Made by a program: the position numbers and the translations under genes. From Microbacterium esteraromaticum (GTDB lineage Bacteria > Actinomycetota > Actinomycetes > Actinomycetales > Microbacteriaceae), in assembly GCF_900163815.1 (NCBI RefSeq), contig NZ_FUKO01000037.1, forward strand, positions 1 to 32,907: DNA of 32,907 nt, in the 5' to 3' direction. Of this stretch, positions 25,018 through 32,907 are shown in pieces; position 1 is the first letter of the stretch, and each line of letters opens with the position of its first letter. The notes under the pieces are model-generated. The model had not been told where the DNA came from and ran no database searches. It saw nothing but the letters and a program-made list of their open reading frames with translations.

Positions 25018-26195
25018 TGGTCTTGGCGCAGCGCCTGCGGCTGGACATCGTCGCCGCGTATGCAGCGCGGCTTGCGCTCACGCTGGTGAGCGTCGTGATG
25101 CGGCCGCTTCCTCGGCGCGACAAGGTGACGCTGCTGACCCGGCAGAGCAATCGTGCGCCGTCTGACTTCGTGATGCTGCGCGATGCGATCGTCCGGCTGG
25201 ATTCGTCAATCGAGGTCGTGGTGATCTCTCGGATGGTTCCCCCGGGGATTGTTCGCAAGTTCGCGTATGCGGCGCACCTGCTCGTCGAGATGTATCACGC
25301 GGCCACCTCGCGCGTGCTCGTCGTCGACGGCTACTCGATCATCGCCTCGGCGACGCGGCACGCTCCGGGGTTGAAGATCGTGCAGATGTGGCACGCGCTG
25401 GGCGCGCTGAAGAAGTTCGGTCTGAGTATCGTCGGGCAGCGTGGCGGGCGCGACCCGCGGCTGGCGAAGGCTATGCGGATGCACGAGGGATACGACCTGG
25501 TGATCTCGAGCGCTGAACGATGCCGCGCGCCGTTCGCCGAGGCGTTCGGCGTGGATGTGTCGAAGGTTGCGGTTGCTCCGCTGCCCCGCGTCGACCGCCT
25601 GCGCGACCCTGCTCACCGGGCAAAGGTGCGCAAGCGCTTCGACTACCTGTACCCCGACCTGATCGGCAAGAAAGTTGCGCTGTTCGCCCCGACGTTCCGC
25701 ACCGAGGGCCGCATGGCCACGGTCGATCCGCTCGAACTGACACAGGCGATGGCGGATGCTGGCTATGCGACGATCACCAAGCTGCACCCCCTGGTGCCAG
25801 CGCCGACGACCGATGGCGTTCGCACGGCTCCGGGCATCTCGACGCAGGATCTACTGCTGATCGCCGACGTCTTCATCACCGACTATTCGTCGGCTGTCTT
25901 CGAAGCGGCTGTCGCCGAGGTGCCGTCTTATCTGATCGCACCGGATCTGGACGAATATGCGCAGCGTCGGGACTTCTATCTGAAATTCCCTGATGACCTT
26001 GGTCTGCCGATGGCGTCGACGCCAGCGGAGTTGGCGGAGATGGTGCGAGCAGGCGCGGCGGATGCTGTGGCGATGGCAGCTCTCCGAGACTCATTTATCG
26101 CATCACCCGGCTCCGTCACTGAGACAGCGGCCGAGCATCTCGCGCGGACCGTCATGGTCGAGGATGAGCGTTCACGAGAGGATCACGATGATTGA
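25014..26195 (+). CDS. CDP-glycerol/ribitol phosphotransferase-like protein 2
   Basis: A 393-residue paralogue of the preceding protein: MWHALGALKKFG (125-136), ALFAPTFR (222-229), KLHP (256-259) and ITDYSSAVFEAAVAEVPSYLI (288-308). The N-terminal region (RLRLDIVAAYAARLALTLVSVVM) is hydrophobic and could associate with the membrane. Its ATG overlaps the stop of gene 1 (ATGA), and its own stop lies 8 bases inside the next gene, so translation is coupled. Two adjacent short TagF-like enzymes are consistent with one priming and one extending a polyol-phosphate chain; that division is inference. Confidence 0.85.
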   Translation: MMVLAQRLRLDIVAAYAARLALTLVSVVMRPLPRRDKVTLLTRQSNRAPSDFVMLRDAIVRLDSSIEVVVISRMVPPGIVRKFAYAAHLLVEMYHAATSRVLVVDGYSIIASATRHAPGLKIVQMWHALGALKKFGLSIVGQRGGRDPRLAKAMRMHEGYDLVISSAERCRAPFAEAFGVDVSKVAVAPLPRVDRLRDPAHRAKVRKRFDYLYPDLIGKKVALFAPTFRTEGRMATVDPLELTQAMADAGYATITKLHPLVPAPTTDGVRTAPGISTQDLLLIADVFITDYSSAVFEAAVAEVPSYLIAPDLDEYAQRRDFYLKFPDDLGLPMASTPAELAEMVRAGAADAVAMAALRDSFIASPGSVTETAAEHLARTVMVEDERSREDHDD

Positions 26196-27588
26196 CGAAC
26201 GTGCGCGACCCCGGACTGTGGCTGTGATCCTCGCTGGCGGCATCGGAGTGCGTGTCGGGCTCGGCATCCCCAAGCAGCTCATCAAGATCGCCGGCAAGGC
26301 AATCGTCGAGCACACGCTCGAAGTGATGAACGCGAGTGGAGTGATCGACGAGATCATCATCGTGATGAACGCTGGTGCGATCGACCAGCTCACATCTCTG
26401 CAGAACGACGAGCGCTTCCCTAAGCTGACACGCATCATCCCAGGTGGCGAAACCCGCAACGACTCCACCCAAGCTGCGCTGGCCGCGCTCGATGATGACC
26501 CGAACACGAAGGTGCTGTTCCACGACGCTGTCCGCCCGTTCGTGAACGAACGGATTCTCGACGAGTGCGTCGAGGCGCTCGACCATTACGAAGCGGTGGA
26601 CACCGCAATACCGTCCGCCGACACAATCATCCAGGTCGACTCGGCGTCCCACATCACCGCTATCCCGAATCGATCCGTTCTACGGCGCGGGCAGACGCCC
26701 CAAGCGTTCCGTCTCGGCACTATTCGTCGGGCATACGCACTCGCGAACGAAGACAAAACCTTTCACGCCACAGATGACTGCGGTGTCGTCTTCACCTACC
26801 TGCCGGACACGCCGATCTTTGTCGTTGACGGTACTCCCGAGAACATGAAGGTCACGGAACCGATCGATGTGCACATCGCTGACAAGCTGTTCCAGCTGCA
26901 GTCGGCGAGCCTGGCATCGGATGTGGCGATGCCTGATCTCACCGGCAAGGTCGTCGTTGTATTCGGCGGCAGCTACGGCATCGGCGCGAGCGTCGTCGAG
27001 GTCGCGCGCGAGGCCGGGGCCGATGTGCATCAATTCAGTCGGTCGACCACCGGCACTGATGTGCGCTCCCGCGGTGCCGTGAAGCAAGCCCTCAAGGAAG
27101 TCTTCGCGGCCTCAGGTCGCATCGACGCAGTGGTGATGTCCGCAGGGGTGCTGCGGATGGGACCGCTGACCAAGACCAAGGTCAAGCACATCGAGTCGAG
27201 CATCGAAACTAACTTCGTCGCACCGGTCGTCGTGTCGCGCGCAGCGCACAAGTACTTGAAGGAGACTGGCGGCCAGGTGCTGCTGTTCACCTCGAGCTCG
27301 CACACGCGCGGCCGGGCGAACTATGGAATCTACTCAGCCAGCAAGGCCGCCGTCGTCAACCTCACTCAGGCCCTAGCCGAAGAGTGGGCCGAAGACGGTG
27401 TGCGCATCAATTGCATCAACCCTCAGCGCACGCGCACACCCATGCGTACGCACGCTTTTGGCGAGGAACCGGTGGAGACCTTGCTCGATCCCAGGCAGGT
27501 CGCCGAGGTGAGCCTCAAGGTGCTGGACAGCGGTCTGACCGGCCAGATCGTGGCCGTACGGGTTGAGGAAGCACCGAAGGTGCAGTGA
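26188..27588 (+). CDS. Bifunctional ribitol-5-P cytidylyltransferase/ribulose-5-P reductase
   Basis: A 466-residue fusion. The N-terminal half (1-235) is an IspD/TarI-type cytidylyltransferase: LAGGIGVRVGLGIPKQ (15-30), FHDAVRPF (111-118) and RRGQTPQAF (166-174). The C-terminal half (248-466) is a short-chain dehydrogenase: VFGGSYGIGASV (258-269), the serine region TSSSH (368-372), YSASK (382-386) and INCINPQRTRTPM (407-419). The same fusion is known from Haemophilus influenzae (Bcs1/Acs1), which reduces ribulose 5-phosphate to ribitol 5-phosphate and makes CDP-ribitol. The ATG at 26188 with AGAGGAT upstream is preferred to the ATG at 26164. Both neighbours overlap it. It should supply CDP-ribitol to the phosphotransferases in this operon. 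Confidence 0.9.
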   Translation: MIDERARPRTVAVILAGGIGVRVGLGIPKQLIKIAGKAIVEHTLEVMNASGVIDEIIIVMNAGAIDQLTSLQNDERFPKLTRIIPGGETRNDSTQAALAALDDDPNTKVLFHDAVRPFVNERILDECVEALDHYEAVDTAIPSADTIIQVDSASHITAIPNRSVLRRGQTPQAFRLGTIRRAYALANEDKTFHATDDCGVVFTYLPDTPIFVVDGTPENMKVTEPIDVHIADKLFQLQSASLASDVAMPDLTGKVVVVFGGSYGIGASVVEVAREAGADVHQFSRSTTGTDVRSRGAVKQALKEVFAASGRIDAVVMSAGVLRMGPLTKTKVKHIESSIETNFVAPVVVSRAAHKYLKETGGQVLLFTSSSHTRGRANYGIYSASKAAVVNLTQALAEEWAEDGVRINCINPQRTRTPMRTHAFGEEPVETLLDPRQVAEVSLKVLDSGLTGQIVAVRVEEAPKVQ

Positions 27589-29504
27589 CCGTGGCCACTC
27601 GCTCCGCGCACTCCATCAGCGTCATCATCCCCGTGTTCGACGTCGCGGCGTACCTACCCGATTTTCTGTCGAGCCTGGAAGCTCAGGGCGACCACCTGCC
27701 GGACGATGTCATCTTCGTTGACGATGGGTCTACGGACGAAAGCGGTGCGCTGATCCAGGCCTGGGTCGAATCCGGACATCCACAGGCGCAGCTGATCCGC
27801 ACGACGAATATGGGAGTGAGCGCGGCCAGGAGCACCGGCATGGATTCCGGGAGCGGTGACTGGGCGCTCTTCCTCGACCCCGATGACGTCTTGGCGCCAG
27901 GGTACTTCGCCGCACTGCGGGAATTTCTCGCCGCACACCCCGATGTCGACCTCGCGGCGACGAACCTCCTGCGCCTGCAGGAACCCGATCGGCATCTGCG
28001 GGACACCCACCCCCTGCGCTTTCGCTTCGCCGGGGGAAACAGGGTCACCGAACTGAGCGACGACGTGTTCGTGATGAATGCCGCATCCGTGGCGTTCCCT
28101 ATGGCGCCAGTGCGCGAATCAGGAGCGAGGTTCCGTACGGGGCTGCACGCCTCAGAAGATGCTCTTTTCGTGGTCGAGTATCTGCTGAGCCTGGGCCGCG
28201 CGCCTCGTGCCGGTTTCGTTTCGGATGCCAGGTACGGATACCGCAAGCGTGAGGCGCGCACATCGGCGGTCGACCGGTACCGCTCCGACCCGAGCACCTA
28301 CACGGTGCGCTTCCACGAGGGCTATGCGCCGTTGCTGGAATCCGCGGCTGCGCGCGGTCCGGTGCCAAGCTGGCTGCAGTCGATGGTGCTCTACGAGATG
28401 CAGTGGCTGCTGCCTGTGCAGATGGATCCGCGGCGGTATGCGGCCGACCTCGATTCTGCCCAGCGATTCGAGACGCTAGCGGGCCTTAAAAAGTGTCTGA
28501 TGCACGTCGACGACGATCACCTGCTCAACTATGACGCCAGCGCTCTACCGCTCGAGTCGCGGCTGCTGATCCTTGCGCTCACCGACCGGCCGCTGTGGCC
28601 CGGCGCGTTCGCCACTATGCCGCACGGATGGCGCGAAGACGTCGATATCATCACGTACTCGACCCGCTCGGAACCTGATTTTCGGACGGACGCGCCGTCA
28701 CGCCGCCTAGTCGTGTGGGCACCCGACGTTTTCGGCCAGCGCGTGCTGTTTGCGACTCGGCTGCGGGCAGACCGCCGCGTGCGAAAGGTTGACGGTCACA
28801 ACATTGTCTGGCCCCGGCCAGGAGAATCCTTGTCACAAACACAGGACCGGCACCGCCGCCGACTCGCCGGGTTTCAGGGGACCTTTCTTCCTGCCCAAGA
28901 GGGCGAGGTGTATGTCCGCCGCACGCGACCGTGGGCCCGCGCCACCGGTCCGATTCGGCGCGAAGCTCGCCGGCGTGGGCTGTGGTCCAAGGATGCGATG
29001 ATTGGGCGCATCTTGCGGCCCGGACGGACGATACTCGTCGAGCATCCGGCCGATGATTCGGAGCGCTCGGCGGAACTAGTCACTGCGCTGCAGCGGGTAT
29101 CCCGTGTCGCACATGCCGACGCACAGAGCGGCCCACACGTCCCCGGTGCTCTACGCTTCGGTTCGTTCACGCATCGAGTCGTGCGCGCCCGTGCCCGCAT
29201 GCTGATCAGCTCGCGGACGACTGGGAGACCGTCCTTGCGTGCACGGCTGCGCGGCGTGAGGGTTCTAGTGACCAGCGGCAATCTCGACACAATTGACGCG
29301 CTCTCGATTCGGCGTTTCACGCCCGACTTTGTGATCACCCCCGAGGAGGTCGACCTGCCGTTCCTGGCTGGGATCGGACTGGCGGCCGTCGATGTCGCAA
29401 TCGTCAAGGAACGCCAGGCGGCGTCCGTCGCGAGCGCGCTTGCCCGACGCGCAAGTAGTTACACACGAGTCAGCTCGGAAGGAGGCTCGCACCTTGGAGC
29501 CTGA
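27585..29504 (+). CDS. GT2 glycosyltransferase with an unassigned C-terminal half
   Basis: A 639-residue protein. The N-terminal 230 residues are a GT-A family 2 glycosyltransferase: VIIPVFDVAAYL (13-24), VDDGSTDES (45-53) and DPDD (98-101) with the acidic HASEDALFV segment. GT2 enzymes add sugars from nucleotide donors. About residues 330-639 resemble no domain I can name; segments such as RRLVVWAPDVFGQRVLFATRLRAD and ARLRGVRVLVTSGNLDT suggest an alpha/beta fold and might be a degenerate TagF-like domain, since its neighbour has the same layout. The GTG at 27585 overlaps the previous stop (GTGA), with GTG 27591 as an alternative. Its last 11 bases overlap the next start. Likely decorates a polyol-phosphate polymer. 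Confidence 0.82.
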   Translation: MTVATRSAHSISVIIPVFDVAAYLPDFLSSLEAQGDHLPDDVIFVDDGSTDESGALIQAWVESGHPQAQLIRTTNMGVSAARSTGMDSGSGDWALFLDPDDVLAPGYFAALREFLAAHPDVDLAATNLLRLQEPDRHLRDTHPLRFRFAGGNRVTELSDDVFVMNAASVAFPMAPVRESGARFRTGLHASEDALFVVEYLLSLGRAPRAGFVSDARYGYRKREARTSAVDRYRSDPSTYTVRFHEGYAPLLESAAARGPVPSWLQSMVLYEMQWLLPVQMDPRRYAADLDSAQRFETLAGLKKCLMHVDDDHLLNYDASALPLESRLLILALTDRPLWPGAFATMPHGWREDVDIITYSTRSEPDFRTDAPSRRLVVWAPDVFGQRVLFATRLRADRRVRKVDGHNIVWPRPGESLSQTQDRHRRRLAGFQGTFLPAQEGEVYVRRTRPWARATGPIRREARRRGLWSKDAMIGRILRPGRTILVEHPADDSERSAELVTALQRVSRVAHADAQSGPHVPGALRFGSFTHRVVRARARMLISSRTTGRPSLRARLRGVRVLVTSGNLDTIDALSIRRFTPDFVITPEEVDLPFLAGIGLAAVDVAIVKERQAASVASALARRASSYTRVSSEGGSHLGA

Positions 29505-32061
29505 ATTTACGGTCATTTCCCCGATGTACAACGTTTCCCGGTATCTCCCGGACTACTTCGCATCATTGGAGCGTCAGACCTACGGCTTTAAACGCCTTGA
29601 GGTAATTCTCGTCGATGACGGCTCCACCGACGACACCGCCGCGGTTGCCGATGCGTTCGCCGCAACGTACTCGAACGTGCGGGTCATCCGCAAGGAGAAC
29701 GGCGGGCAAGCCTCGGCGCGCAACGCTGCACTTGCAGAGGCAACTGGCACCTGGCTGACGTTCCCAGACCCTGACGACGTCCTCGGCGACGACTACTTCC
29801 TGATCGCCCACTCGGCCGCTTCGGCGCCAACGAAGCCTGCGATGATCTCTGCGCGTTTGCTTATGTGGCACGAGATCGACGGACGGATCGAAGACAACCA
29901 CGCGCTTACGGGGCGATTCCGTGGAGGAGACAGCGACCGTGATCTGAATCAGTATCCGTCATGGATCCAAGCACATATCACGAGCGGGTTCGTTCAGAAC
30001 GCCGTCGTGAGAGACGCACAGCTGCGTTTCCCTGACGCTCTTCGGCTACGGTTCGAGGACGGAAGCTTCGTCGCCCGCTACCTCCTCCAATTCGCGTCAC
30101 CCGTCGTCGCCTTCCGCGGTGAGATGGAATATCTATACCGTCAGCGTGCCGACAGTTCATCGACCATCCAGTCGAGCAGTGCGAATCCGCAGAAGTATAC
30201 CGACACCATACGATTTGGCTATCTGCCGATCATCGAAGCACTCGCATCAGACGAGCGGAGTGTTCCTCGCTGGCTGCAAAACCTCTTTCTCTACGACCAG
30301 TTCTGGATTTTGCGTGCATCGCAAGGCCCCTCGGTCCGCAAACACACATTTCCGGAATCCATGTACGAGGAACTGGACGAATTGCTACCCCAGTTCCTCG
30401 AGGCGATCGACAAGGAGCGGATCCGCACGTTCGATGTCATGCATGTCGCACCGTGGATGCGGGAAGCTCTTCTGCTCGTCAAAGCTGGCGGTGGTGTCGC
30501 CTCCCTTTACTGGGGTGCGCGCGATAAGAAGCGTGGCTTGCGGAGTGTGCTCATTCGGTATAGGGGAGAGCGACCATCTTTCACCCTCCGCGTGAACGGT
30601 GTGCCCGCCGAGGCACGCTTCGAAAAGGATCTAGGGCTCGAGTACGTCGGCAAGCCAATCATTCGCCAGCTCTCGCTATGGGTGCCTGATGATTCGGACA
30701 TCACCCTCATCATCGATGGCGAACCGCGGCAGATCCTGGATGCCCCTCCCGTGGTCCGCTCCGCTTTTCCCGCCACGCAGAAGCGGTCAGCGGGTGGCGT
30801 TACCCCGGCTCGCGTACGCGCTGCTCTGGCGCGCCGGTTCACACGAGGTGGGTCGATGAACATCGCCCGCAGGGTGGCGATGGCGGATCCACGCAAGGCT
30901 CGTATGTTCGCGAATGCATGGGTCTTCATCGACCGCGACGTCGATGCTGGCGATAGCGCCGAGGACATGTACTGGTGGGTTCGCGACAACCAGCCCGAAA
31001 TCAATTCCTGGTTCGCGCTCCGCAAAGGTACGAAGGATTGGGACCGCATGTCCGTCCACGGTGCGCGCCTCGTCGACTACGGCTCACCGGACTTCGGCGC
31101 ACTGATGCATCATGCATCCCATCTCGCCTCAAGCCACGCGGACCGATTCATCACAGATGCCGTGCCACGCAAACATGTTCCTACTAACTATGTCTTCACT
31201 TTTCTGCAGCACGGCGTCATCAAAGGCGACATCTCGGGATGGTTGAACACGAAGTCAATCCAGGTCTTCATCACGTCAACACAAGATGAGTACGATTATG
31301 TGACTGGCGACTCGCCCTTCAAGTTCGGGCCGAAAGAAGTGCGTCTGACTGGCCTCCCACGCTTCGATATGCTCCTGGAGCGGTCCAAGGAAGTACCGGA
31401 AGCAGAACGCGATCTGGTGCTGGTGATGCCGACCTGGCGCGACTACCTCGTCAGCGGCATGAAGGGCGCATCCAACGAACGTGAGCGCGTCGGTGGCTTC
31501 GAAGAGACACCATACGCCAGTTCGCTAGGAGATCTGCTGCGTGATCAGACGCTCGCCGCCGCGATGAGCACCGGCGGCAAACGTCTCATCTTCATGCCTC
31601 ATCCCAATATGAGACCGTACTTGCAGGACTTCGACGTCCCTGAGCACGTGGAGGTGCGTTCTTACGAGGACACAGATGTACGCGAAATGATCACCCGTGC
31701 CGCCGCGCTTGTGACCGACTATTCGTCCATTGCTTTCAATGCTGCGTACTTGCGGCTTCCCGTTGTTTATTTCCAATTCGATCAGGAAGAATATCAGGTA
31801 CATCACACCGAGCGACCCGGATATTTTGACTACGAAAGGGATGGTTTCGGACCTGTGACGACGACTGTCTCCGATACGGTGGGTACGATTTCGAACATTC
31901 TGAGGGGCCATCCCCGTCAGCAATACCTCAGGCGCATGGAAGCAACTTTCCCCGTGCGAGATGGGCGCAATCGCGAACGCGTTTTCGAAGCCATGCGGGA
32001 AGCGGCAACTCAGCGGCCGCTGTCAGAGCGGATCAAGCCCGCAGCGCGCGACCGCTGGTGA
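29494..32061 (+). CDS. GT2 glycosyltransferase-TagF polyol-phosphotransferase fusion
   Basis: An 855-residue two-domain protein. Residues 1-320 are a GT2 glycosyltransferase (VISPMYNVSRYLPDYF, VDDGSTDD at 40-47, FPDPDDVLGDDYF). A linker with beta-rich sequence follows, and about 470-850 form a CDP-glycerol/ribitol phosphotransferase domain with LQHGVIKGDISGWL (from 571), DLVLVMPTWRDYL, FMPHPNMRP and VTDYSSIAFNAAYLRLPVVYF (740-760). The TTG at 29494 is chosen because AAGGAGG lies 8 bases upstream and it overlaps the previous stop; an ATG at 29392 would add 34 residues inside the other gene. The fusion may couple sugar and polyol-phosphate addition in one repeat unit. Codon use here is less GC-biased than upstream. 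Confidence 0.88.
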   Translation: MEPEFTVISPMYNVSRYLPDYFASLERQTYGFKRLEVILVDDGSTDDTAAVADAFAATYSNVRVIRKENGGQASARNAALAEATGTWLTFPDPDDVLGDDYFLIAHSAASAPTKPAMISARLLMWHEIDGRIEDNHALTGRFRGGDSDRDLNQYPSWIQAHITSGFVQNAVVRDAQLRFPDALRLRFEDGSFVARYLLQFASPVVAFRGEMEYLYRQRADSSSTIQSSSANPQKYTDTIRFGYLPIIEALASDERSVPRWLQNLFLYDQFWILRASQGPSVRKHTFPESMYEELDELLPQFLEAIDKERIRTFDVMHVAPWMREALLLVKAGGGVASLYWGARDKKRGLRSVLIRYRGERPSFTLRVNGVPAEARFEKDLGLEYVGKPIIRQLSLWVPDDSDITLIIDGEPRQILDAPPVVRSAFPATQKRSAGGVTPARVRAALARRFTRGGSMNIARRVAMADPRKARMFANAWVFIDRDVDAGDSAEDMYWWVRDNQPEINSWFALRKGTKDWDRMSVHGARLVDYGSPDFGALMHHASHLASSHADRFITDAVPRKHVPTNYVFTFLQHGVIKGDISGWLNTKSIQVFITSTQDEYDYVTGDSPFKFGPKEVRLTGLPRFDMLLERSKEVPEAERDLVLVMPTWRDYLVSGMKGASNERERVGGFEETPYASSLGDLLRDQTLAAAMSTGGKRLIFMPHPNMRPYLQDFDVPEHVEVRSYEDTDVREMITRAAALVTDYSSIAFNAAYLRLPVVYFQFDQEEYQVHHTERPGYFDYERDGFGPVTTTVSDTVGTISNILRGHPRQQYLRRMEATFPVRDGRNRERVFEAMREAATQRPLSERIKPAARDRW

Positions 32062-32086
32062 GAGCGGCTGGGTAGAGGAGACAACC

Positions 32087-32853
32087 ATGTCAGTGCCTAT
32101 CGCAGAATTCCGTGACGATCGCGGCAATCGTATCTGCTGGGACGGTGAACAGATTCCGAACACGCGAGTGACCTTCACAGGATCCAATAACACCCTGCGC
32201 GTCGAAAGCGGGGCCCGCATTGGCAATCTATCTGTTCAGTTCGACGCTAACAACGGCCTCATGGAAGTCGGATCGAGTAGGGGCGTGCCCTCCTTTTCCG
32301 CCACCGTGCGGGTTGGAGAGGACTCCCGTGTTTTGATCGGCCGCAACGTGTCGACAACGAGCACGGTGGGAATCTCAGCGACCGAGGGGACCACCATCAG
32401 CCTGGGCGAAGACTGCATGCTAGCCATCGGTGTTCAGCTTCGGGCCGACGACGGGCATCCGATCTTCGATGTGCACACGGAGAAGCGGGTTAACGTATCT
32501 CGCGATATCGTGATCGGCGCGCACGTGTGGCTCGGCTACAATTCGGCGGTACTCGGGGAGTCGTGATCGGCCACGGTTCCGTCGTAGGCCTGGGGTCGGT
32601 CGTCACCCGCAATGTCCCGAACAACGCCGTCGCAGCAGGGAATCCGGCTCGAATCGTCCGGCGCGATGTCGCTTGGGAACGCCCTCATTTGTCAATGGTC
32701 AAGCCATATTACAAACCGGACGCGTCGACCATCACCAAGACGCGATGGTGGGCCGCCACAGACGAAAATGCACCCGGACCGCTCGCGCGTCCGATGCTTG
32801 ATGCCTCGCCTGGCCAAGCGGTGCCCGTGAATCGCTGGTGGCGGAAGAGCTAA
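32087..32853 (+). pseudogene. Hexapeptide acyltransferase with a one-base frameshift
   Basis: The ATG at 32087, after GAGGAG, opens a left-handed beta-helix acyltransferase. Its frame ends at 32566 after DIVIGAHVWLGYNSAVLG. The missing part, GVVIGHGSVVGLGSVVTRNVPNNAVAAGNPARIV and a C-terminal tail ending at 32853, continues in the other frame without loss. One extra G in the GGGG at 32555-32558 would join them into about 255 residues. The family (LbetaH, such as O-acetyltransferases) transfers acetyl from acetyl-CoA to sugars; here it would acetylate the glycopolymer. The break may be a real mutation, a slippage site or a sequencing error; the intact downstream part argues that it is recent or artefactual. 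Confidence 0.8.
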
Positions 32854-32854
32854 G

Positions 32855-32903
32855 CCTCGATCCACCGACGAGCTGCAGGTGGGGCGGGCTGGCGTGATCG
32901 AGG
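32855..32903 (+). terminator. Inverted repeat after the acyltransferase
   Basis: CCTCGATC (32855-32862) pairs with GATCGAGG (32896-32903), and inside it CCACC (32862-32866) can pair with GGTGG (32878-32882). It begins two bases after the stop codon and could end the operon, but the window stops just after it and there is no T-run. Confidence 0.35.
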
Positions 32904-32907
32904 TTCG

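Noticed and set aside
29392..29493. ATG at 29392 as start of the GT2-TagF gene
   Set aside because: It lies deep within the preceding gene with no ribosome-binding site, and the extra 34 residues are Arg/Ser-rich; the TTG at 29494 has a strong AAGGAGG.
32546..32570. Programmed -1 ribosomal frameshift in the acyltransferase
   Set aside because: CGGGGAG is not a standard X-XXY-YYZ slippery heptamer and no stimulatory hairpin was obvious, so mutation or sequencing error is favoured.

Overview
The window reads as chromosomal DNA from a high-GC actinobacterium, most likely Microbacteriaceae and probably Microbacterium or a close relative. The evidence is the GC-rich codon use, the dnaK-grpE-dnaJ-hspR operon with HspR (HAIR) operators, a DUF222/HNH (13E12-type) gene, Actinobacteria-style leaderless starts and the very frequent word GGATGC/GCATCC. 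The assignment is inference from sequence style; no database search was possible. No tRNA, rRNA, insertion sequence, integrase or CRISPR array was seen.

Positions 20-9196 are entirely on the minus strand and hold two adjacent catabolic modules. Module one (read from 4231 down to 20) is a LacI-family regulator, an FGGY sugar kinase and an L-fucose/arabinose-isomerase-like protein. A perfect palindromic operator lies between the -35 and -10 boxes of the kinase promoter. Module two (9196 down to 4396) is a FadR-type GntR regulator, a complete tripartite tricarboxylate transporter (tctC-tctB-tctA) and a DapA/NAL-superfamily lyase, all joined by stop/start overlaps. A repeated TGTCGAC-type operator lies in the transporter promoter and in front of the regulator gene. 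The modules are separated by an unusual nested inverted repeat.

Positions 9197-14224 hold a MgtE magnesium channel with a possible 20-codon leader ORF, a Stealth-type polysaccharide phosphotransferase and a CpdA-like metallophosphoesterase. Positions 13793-17872 hold the heat-shock operon dnaK-grpE-dnaJ-hspR (minus strand) with a near-consensus promoter bracketed by two HAIR-like sites, and a divergent lipoprotein gene. Positions 18560-21340 are repeat-rich: a 23-bp and an 11-bp tandem array sit between convergent genes, and an HNH gene carries two 18-bp arrays plus a triplicated stop region that closes all three reading frames with the same residues. Then follow a possible 21-aa ORF, a RIO-type kinase and an Atg22/UMF1-type MFS transporter.

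Positions 23863-32853 form a plus-strand, translationally coupled operon that looks like a teichoic-acid or polyol-phosphate glycopolymer locus. It contains two short CDP-glycerol/ribitol phosphotransferase-like proteins, a fused cytidylyltransferase/short-chain reductase predicted to make CDP-ribitol from ribulose 5-phosphate, a GT2 glycosyltransferase with an unassigned C-terminal half, a GT2-TagF fusion and a hexapeptide acyltransferase broken by a one-base frameshift. This operon is the best candidate for a little-described system in the window. Base composition becomes visibly less GC-rich towards its 3' end, which suggests acquisition or exchange.
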